NCBI GenBank assembly: GCA_030180135.1
Contig: CM058239.1
Span: forward strand, 69,447,823-69,511,822
Source of the DNA: Orychophragmus violaceus
Lineage: Eukaryota > Streptophyta > Magnoliopsida > Brassicales > Brassicaceae
Reading direction: 5' to 3'
Length of the DNA stretch: 64,000 bases
Part shown: piece by piece, positions 58,553-64,000 of the stretch
Layout: the number at the start of each line of letters is the position of its first letter
Numbering within the stretch: position 1 is the first letter of the stretch
Made by a program: the position numbers and the translations under genes
The notes under the pieces: generated by a model
Seen by the model: the letters and a program-made list of their open reading frames with translations, nothing else
What the model was told of the DNA's origin: nothing
Databases searched by the model: none

Positions 58553-59229
58553 TAGTTCGTTGTCCTTCCATACTTTTCTAGTGAATTAAGGAAAATTTCA
58601 GCTCTAACCAGGGTAGGATCTCCTACTTGAGAAATCCACTGATTCTGGACTCGAAAACCAAGCGTGTGCAAGCCCCAATTGATCCTTGTCTCACCTAACT
58701 TAGAAAGCCATGAATAGCCCAACACAACATCCATAGTGCCTATGGTGAACATCAAAAATTCTTCGATGATCTCCACTCCATGAATCGTCGAAACTACTCC
58801 AATACATTTGCCTCTTCCTGAAATTGCCTCACCATTTCCTACTGATACACCAAATCCACCAGTCTCTGTTATTGGTAACCCAATCCTCTCAATCAAACTC
58901 GTTGATATAAAGTTGCTAGTCACCCTAAAATCTATCAAGAACACGGCTTCTGTTTTGCCAAATTTTCCTCTCAAACGCATTGACCGTTCTGCAGAGATCC
59001 CTATCATCGATCTCAGTGATGAAGTAAGCAGCTCATGTGTTCCAGTTCCCACATTGGTCTCTTCAGGCTGTTCACTGTCATAATCTCTTGTAGCTTCGTG
59101 CTGTCCACTTATTCCATTTCCATACACAAATCTTTGGGTGTTTTTACAGCGATTTCCCGCGAAAAATCTCTCCCCACAATGTCTGCAAGGATTGAAGTTA
59201 GTCCTACCAGTTTCATTGTTATAACCCAC
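58552..59229 (-). pseudogene. Minus-strand chromovirus gag end and protease
   Basis: Starts inside gag with a zinc-knuckle-like CRHCGERFFAGNRCK. Protease follows (AVFLIDFRVTSNFIST); the active-site DSG is changed to DFR, so the protease is inactive, unlike the intact DSG in the plus-strand relative. The 5' part of gag is missing where the Athila-like LTR begins. Confidence 0.88.
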
Positions 59230-59237
59230 TCTGCGTG

Positions 59238-59847
59238 TGTTATAGGTTGATCAATCTGTAGGGATTCATACTTTCTAGTTATTCATATAGGATTGTTCTT
59301 AATGCTTGATCTGAATTAGTTACCCTGATTTATGATGTTAGGTTGATTTCTGCAACGACAGTTGATTAATTAACTAGAAAGAACCTAGATGAGCAATTTA
59401 ACTATTCGCAAAGAAATTTGGTTTAGGAGAATTGTGAACGAAAGAACTTGAGTTTAATGCATGTTTAGGATCTCTAGAACTTGCAACGAAAGTTGGTTTG
59501 CTAGGATTGTTAGACATAGATAATATCCGCAACGAAAGTTGGTTTCTTTTGCTTATGTGATTCTAGTTCTAGAACAGTTCTTAATTAGATCTCGAATGAT
59601 TTATTAGCATGTGTTCCTGATTTCCTGAGAACTCCCTTGACCTGACGCTTCGTTTGATTGCCTACAAAACCGCTTGATTTACTTTCTGTTCTGATTTACT
59701 GCTTTCTACTGTTTCACCTAGCTTAATTCGACGTTCTACAATCTATTGCAAGATCTTGAGTTTATGTGGATTCGATACCCTATATACTACTAGTTCACGT
59801 CTGTGCACTTGCAGTGTAGATCTAGGAATTAAAACCTGATCGTATCA
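59238..59847 (+). repeat. 5' LTR of the Athila-type element (start inferred)
   Basis: About 610 bp, TGTTATAGG to GATCGTATCA, with repeated CGCAACGAAAGTTG-like words (near 59346, 59483, 59529) typical of Athila LTRs. The end is fixed by the primer site; the start is inferred. It is shorter than most Athila LTRs. Confidence 0.7.
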
Positions 59848-59852
59848 TGTTT

Positions 59853-59870
59853 TGGTGCCGTTCCCGGGGA
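59853..59870 (+). other. Primer binding site (Athila, tRNA-Asp type)
   Basis: TGGTGCCGTTCCCGGGGA, two differences from the usual Athila TGGCGCCGTTGCCGGGGA. Confidence 0.88.
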
Positions 59871-59984
59871 CTCTTTTGAGTCTTCGATAGATTTGAACTT
59901 AGGGTTTAGAATAGGTTTTTCGTTTTTGTTTTTGGTTACTGATTTAGGTTTTTCTTGCGTTTCAGGTACGCCTAGAATCGCACC

Positions 59985-60068
59985 GCATCGATCGACACGG
60001 TCCTGAGTGTCGATCGACACACATTCGCGATTAGCATCCATCGACGCTCTCCCTGCATCGATCGACAC
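59985..60068 (+). repeat. TCGATCGA palindrome cluster in the Athila leader
   Basis: GTGTCGATCGACAC at 60007-60020 plus GCATCGATCGACAC at 59985-59998 and 60055-60068, with a variant near 60034. The same 14-mer occurs in the copia-3 LTR and inside copia-3. Confidence 0.95.
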
Positions 60069-60090
60069 ACTTGCGTGAACGAGACAGTTT

Positions 60091-60639
60091 ATGACTGATA
60101 GCGACTTGAGAAGTAATCCGGATAAGGAGCTCGTGAATCTTGAACTTAAAGAGCTTGCAAAGCTAGAGACAGAGAACAGGAAAGCCCATAAGCTAGTTAA
60201 GATGGCTAATCTCAACCGTGTGATCTTAATTCGAGATGCTGAAGGTGTTCTGAGAAATGCAGAGAACCATGTATGCAATGAGCTTGGTCATAGACTCGAT
60301 GAAGAAGGTAATGACATTCGTGAGCCTCAGATGCAGATTGTTCAACCTGATGGAGAAGCGCAAGGTGGACAAGGAAATCCACGAGCTGAAGAGCCTCCTA
60401 GAGCACCCAATCCACCTCCTAATCCTCCTGCTAGGAGGACACTAGCTGATTACAATCGCCCAGATGAGTTATATGCTAACAGGTCTGCGATTGTACCTCC
60501 TGCGTTTCCGCGCAATGACTTCGAGCTGAAGACTTTCTATTACACACTTGTGGGTCTGCACCACTTTCATGGACTCCCACATGAACATCCTATGGATCAC
60601 ATAAAGAGATTTGAGTCCTTAGTCACTGGGATGAAGCAT
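60091..60639 (+). pseudogene. Athila-type gag, truncated by an LTR insertion
   Basis: 183 codons open up to the insertion. A helical N-terminus (LVNLELKELAKLETENRK), a proline-rich linker (EEPPRAPNPPPNPPARR) and the conserved gag start (RTLADYNRPDELYANRSAI, HGLPHEHPMDHIKRF). At 60640 the giant-LTR family sequence takes over and the frame soon ends. Virus-like particle protein in intact relatives. Confidence 0.88.
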
Positions 60640-61122
60640 TGTAATACCCTGTATTCAAAAATATGGTCAACGAGCAGAAGAAAAGTCAACAGGGGCAAAA
60701 TTGTAATTTTGCCAAACCCAGGGGCAAAATGATAATTTTGTCAAAGTTCGAGACGGAAGCCGAGACGGGCCAAACATTCTATTTTTAAAACATAAAGAAA
60801 ATTTACAAGACCAGAATTGGAAGAAACGGAGCAGAAACGGGTTTTTCGGCTTACCGGAGTGAAAACCGAGAAAACTTCGGAAATTCATAACCGGAGCTAG
60901 AAAATTCCAAATGAGGTGATTCAAGTTGAAAAATTCATAAAAACTCAGTTAGAATCAGTTTTTGGAAGTTTGGGGATTTATGAAAACCAATCATGATTTA
61001 TTAAAATTCTAAACGCGAAACCGAGGAAACCGAGATAACTTGCAAAATGGGTTTAGAAATGGATTAGACCGGTTTTGGGCTGATTTTTGTGGATCAGGAG
61101 AAGCTCCAGAGACAGATGTCTC
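60640..61122 (+). repeat. Second copy of the giant LTR (first 483 bp)
   Basis: Begins TGTAATACCC and follows the start of the 10718 LTR closely. Cut at 61122 by copia-3; the homologous site in the 3' LTR continues ACCCCTATG. The likely 5-bp duplication on its left is AGCAT (60635-60639). Confidence 0.92.
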
Positions 61123-61846
61123 TGAAGGAATTTCTAGCAGTTCCTAATCCAATAAGGCAACCCTGGTCTGAATTCCAAGCCTAGGATCTAGGGTTCATAT
61201 AATTGAATCTATCAGATCTCGAGATTACTTGGTGATTAGCAGCGGAAGATTTGCAGATAGTCGAGATCTAGAGCGCCTCAAATGCTGCGCCTCTACTGGT
61301 ATCCACACGCACACAAACTGAACAGGAGGGATGCTAGTGCCTATAAAGATCTAATCTCTTGAGAGGTTTCTTTTCTAGTTCTGGTGGCTGTGAATTAGGT
61401 TAGAATCGAGTTTTGGGTCGACCATATATCTTATATATGTCGACTTAAACCACAACGGAATTAACCAACAATTAAACCGAATTAATCTGGTAATCCGCGA
61501 GTTGTGTCGACCGACACACTCTCTGTGTCGATCGACACTGTCGATCTGTGTCGACCGACACGCTTAGTGCGTCTATCAGCACTGCCCAGAAACTTAGTAT
61601 TGAATGCATATCAAATATGCATTCACCCGATCATTACATTAATGATTAACCTCATATTCATCGTCCAGTTTGCTTAGGTGTGTGACGCTGTAGGATCATA
61701 TAACACTAGCAATGAGTTCTAAACTCATTGATCATAAGTGGCTTCTAGCAAAGCATTATGACTGCCCAGTGTCATATGATTGTCTCATCTCGACAATACG
61801 ACTTTCACTTGGAGTAAGTACAATAGATTTCAGGACATTCCCAACA
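61123..61846 (-). repeat. 3' LTR of copia-3
   Basis: 724 bp. It carries GTGTCGATCGACAC at 61525-61538 and the variant GTGTCGACCGACAC at 61504-61517 and 61548-61561. Confidence 0.9.
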
Positions 61847-62640
61847 ATCTCCCACTTGTACTGGAATCATCTATTCCTTCAATCCCTTCGTCACTATATC
61901 TCGATCTGGCATAAGGCAAGATCTGTGTCACCCTTATTTAGCCAAGATCATGTTCATCAAACTCCGATTTATACTGACAAGACAAACGACTGACAATCAC
62001 CTCGTTTGAGTGTGGCCACACATTTCTCAGTATCAAATCTTCGATGGGCCCTGAGATATTTATCTCCTGTTATATAGGAGGGACAAATTCCATCTTGTTC
62101 CATCCCTGTTTCTTTACACGCTTCATGATACGCCCAATCAATGCCTTTATAGTCACCAGTTACGGCTGACGTTTGACAAGGTTAAAGCGGACCAATTCAC
62201 ATGTAAGAAAAACATGATGAACTCAGGTCTAAGGACTATACTCTATAGTCGTAATGAAAACTCTCATGACACTTATATAACTATCTCGTAGAGTTCTCAT
62301 CAGTGGGTCATGTCCGATCATGTGTTCTCCAACTCATATCTATGCGATTGACTTTAATACTCTTATTAATGACTCCATGAAACTTAGTCATCAGTCACCT
62401 CACATACTAGTCTCACGCGGTTGTTAATGTCCCACTTTAACAACCTTGACCAGGGACTAACATAATTTATGTCATTTATTATCTATAGGGTTTCATGATC
62501 AAGTCACATACTTGATGACCTATAAAATGTCATAAATTACTTTGGGACTATTATTTAATAACCATTATTAAATAATATAGATGTCAAATTTCAATAACAT
62601 AATCAAATTATGTTTATACGAACATCATATCATAACTAAA
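61847..62640 (-). other. Purine tract and non-coding 3' region of copia-3
   Basis: The complement of 61847-61858 is the AAGTGGGAGAT-type tract. The rest matches, with divergence, the non-coding region of copia-2 (35521-36342), so both elements share it. Most of RNase H is missing between this and 62648. Confidence 0.75.
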
Positions 62641-62647
62641 ATTAACA

Positions 62648-63340
62648 TCAACAACTCCCACTAAAATTAAGATCACATCTTAAGACATCTAATGCCTTTA
62701 GCAGTAGTCTGACCCTCATTCGCTCTTGCTCAGCGTGTGTCGAAGGACACTGCGTCTTGCTAAGAGTAATACCAAGAGTCATTTGCACGATGCCCTTCTT
62801 GGAATCATGCATACTCGACATGTTCAAGACCTTATCACCATAAGTGTCTTGACACAATCCAATTAGCTTGTCCAATCTATCTCCATAGATTCTTATTCCA
62901 AGAATGTATACGGTTTCTCCCATAATTTTATCGAAAAATAACTTTCGAGTCAGGTCTAAACAGACTGAAACGATGGAACTTCTTTTCCGAGAAGTAGTAT
63001 CATACAATACTAGAAATGCAACTGTGCTCCCACTAGTCCTCTTGTAAACACACGGTTCCTCTTTATTAATGACGAAGTCAAACCTTTTGACTGCTTTATC
63101 AAAACGAAGATTCCAACTCCGAGATGCTTGCTTCAATCCATAAATGGATCGACGAAGCTTGCATATCTTCCTAGCTTCATTAGGATCAATGAAAACTTCA
63201 GGTTGTGTCATGTACACATCCTTTTTTTCCAGAATTCCATTAAGGAAAACTGTTTTCACATCCATCTGCCTGTCATCATAATGAGCGGTGGTTGCTAGGA
63301 GAATCCGAATGGACATAAGCACGGTGTCTGGGATTAGGTT
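62648..63340 (-). pseudogene. copia-3 reverse transcriptase fragment
   Basis: 224 open codons with RT motifs RQMDVKTVFLNGILEKKDVY and LRRSIYGLKQASRSWN. Where the catalytic YVDD should follow FLVLY the sequence reads YDTTSRKR, so the active site is lost. Later it jumps to the RNase H-side word ITLSKTQCPSTHAEQERM and stops. Not functional. Confidence 0.9.
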
Positions 63341-63683
63341 TCTTCACAGTCAATACCATGAATTTACTTGAAACCTGTTCCCACCAACCTAGCTTTGTAC
63401 ATCTGAATATAACCATCCATGCCAACTTTTCTTCTTGAAAATCTATTTACTCACAATGGTTTCTACACCATCGGGTAAATCAACCCAAGTCATACTTGGT
63501 TCTGTGACATGGATCCCATTTCGGATTCAGCGGTTTTCAGCCTCTTTCGGAGTCAAGGCCCATCATTGCTTCTTCAAAATTCGCAGGCCCGTCACTTTCT
63601 ATGATCAACATATCATGGCTATTGGTTACGAGAAATCCACATTTCTCGGGTTCGCGACGGATTCTTTCGGATCTGCGAGCTTC
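63341..63683 (-). pseudogene. copia-3 pol, segment before the reverse transcriptase core
   Basis: Broken frames with ARRSERIRREPEKCGFL- and ESDGPANFEEAMMG-like words of copia pol between integrase and RT; stops present. Confidence 0.7.
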
Positions 63684-63899
63684 AGTTTTGTGTAAAAGTT
63701 GCGCACATATCTCATATGTAGACTTTTACCACGACCTAATTAACCAAGATTTAAACCGTAGTTAATTAAGTCATAAACCAAAAATCAATATTTTGGTTCG
63801 CGATCTGTATCGATCGATACAACTTTTGTGTCGATCGACACTTCTTCAGAAACTCGCCTTTTGAATATATATCGAATATACATTCACCAGATCCTTGCA
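63684..63899 (-). repeat. LTR-like piece inside copia-3 pol
   Basis: About 215 bp resembling the U3 part of the copia-3 LTR (shared words around GATC(T/G)GGTGAATG and GGTTTA..TT..TTAATT) with TGTATCGATCGATACA at 63807-63822 and GTGTCGATCGACAC at 63829-63842. The pol sequence resumes on both sides, at 63683 and from about 63900. Flanks share a GAAG(C/T)(T/C)(C/T)GCA(A)G-like word. Confidence 0.65.
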
Positions 63900-64000
63900 A
63901 ACTTTAGGCATCACAGGTGCAGGTTCTACAACTCTTTGTAGATCCAACTGCTGCTCTTCCTCATCAGGTTGAGCAGTCTCCCGTGATTCTCGAATTTCTT
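63900..64000 (-). pseudogene. copia-3 pol, further upstream piece, runs off window
   Basis: Matches 34205-34310 of copia-2 (shared word GAGACTGCTCAACCTG), i.e. the region after integrase. It continues beyond the window. Confidence 0.75.

Larger units (their letters stand above)
46461..59237 (-). mobile_element. Minus-strand Ty3/gypsy chromovirus, split by a CACTA element
   Basis: Minus-strand pieces on both sides of the CACTA insertion form one chromovirus: gag end/protease (58552-59229), reverse transcriptase (57706-58551), RNase H (57202-57705), integrase (56564-57019, resuming at 47602-46747), chromodomain and LTR. It resembles the plus-strand chromovirus in motif order and wording. Its 5' LTR and gag start are missing: the Athila-like LTR begins at about 59238, so the rest may lie right of the window. 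The left limit is tentative. Confidence 0.87.
59238..60639 (+). mobile_element. Athila-type Ty3/gypsy element, 5' part
   Basis: 5' LTR, a primer site of the Athila kind (TGGTGCCGTTCCCGGGGA), a leader with TCGATCGA palindromes and a gag start typical of Athila. It appears inserted in the minus-strand chromovirus gag and is itself interrupted at 60640 by the giant-LTR family. The remainder should lie beyond the window. Confidence 0.85.
61123..64000 (-). mobile_element. Minus-strand copia element copia-3 (3' part), same family as copia-2
   Basis: On the minus strand: pol pieces, a non-coding 3' region homologous to that of copia-2, a purine tract and a 724-bp LTR (61846 down to 61123). The LTR start TGTTGGGAATGTCCTGAAAT equals copia-2. 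It is inserted in the giant LTR copy; GTCTC (61118-61122) is the likely duplication. The 5' part is right of the window. Confidence 0.9.

Noticed and set aside
59829..60278. 149-codon minus frame over the Athila leader and gag
   Set aside because: Overlaps the true gag start and primer-site region on the opposite strand.

Overview
This 64 kb window is plant nuclear DNA, almost certainly from a Brassicaceae-type genome and from repeat-rich (pericentromeric-like) heterochromatin. The evidence is a dense nest of plant retroelements (Ty1/copia, Ty3/gypsy chromovirus, Athila, LINE), plant CACTA and hAT DNA transposons, Helitron-like 3' ends of the Arabidopsis kind (GC hairpin then CTAG), and two relics of plant host genes: a TOM1-LIKE VHS/GAT gene and the small 6 kDa subunit of mitochondrial ATP synthase. 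I found no intact host gene, no RNA gene and no CRISPR array. Element names such as copia-1 are labels for this window only. Family calls rest on recognised protein motifs, since no search could be run.

Layout. 1-14320: a giant-LTR (about 3.6 kb) Tekay/Del-like element. Its only coding trace is a broken multi-zinc-knuckle gag-like gene, and it holds a very young 5.6 kb copia (copia-1, 4809-10411) whose LTR pair looks identical. 14321-16328: a CACTA TNP2 relic (minus strand) with an internally deleted hAT (14884-15959) inside it. 16329-21257: AT-rich, with one unrecognised ORF and a Helitron-like 3' end. 21478-25356: a minus-strand LTR element without visible coding capacity. 25537-26071: TOM1-LIKE exon relics. 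26270-26900: a gypsy (Tat-like) LTR relic with a tandem array. 29380-39440: a LINE, split by copia-2 (29868-37102), which has seemingly identical LTRs, a perfect 5-bp target duplication and an open gag, but a ruined pol. 40691-46422: the ATP synthase 6 kDa pseudogene, split by a decayed chromovirus (40739-46132). About 46461-59237: a minus-strand chromovirus split by a nearly complete CACTA transposon (47603-56563). 59238-64000: an Athila-type element, entered by a copy of the Tekay-like LTR, entered in turn by copia-3 (minus strand, runs off the window).

How the parts relate. Insertions inside insertions give a relative clock: the two copias with near-identical LTRs (copia-1 and copia-2) are the youngest, while the chromoviruses, LINE and CACTA genes carry many stops and frameshifts. 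The two most interesting patterns are (1) a TCGATCGA-centred palindrome in at least two unrelated retroelement lineages, in LTRs, in leaders and even inside a coding region, and (2) a copia family (copia-2 and copia-3) in which LTRs and gag are kept but pol is destroyed, which suggests mobilisation in trans.
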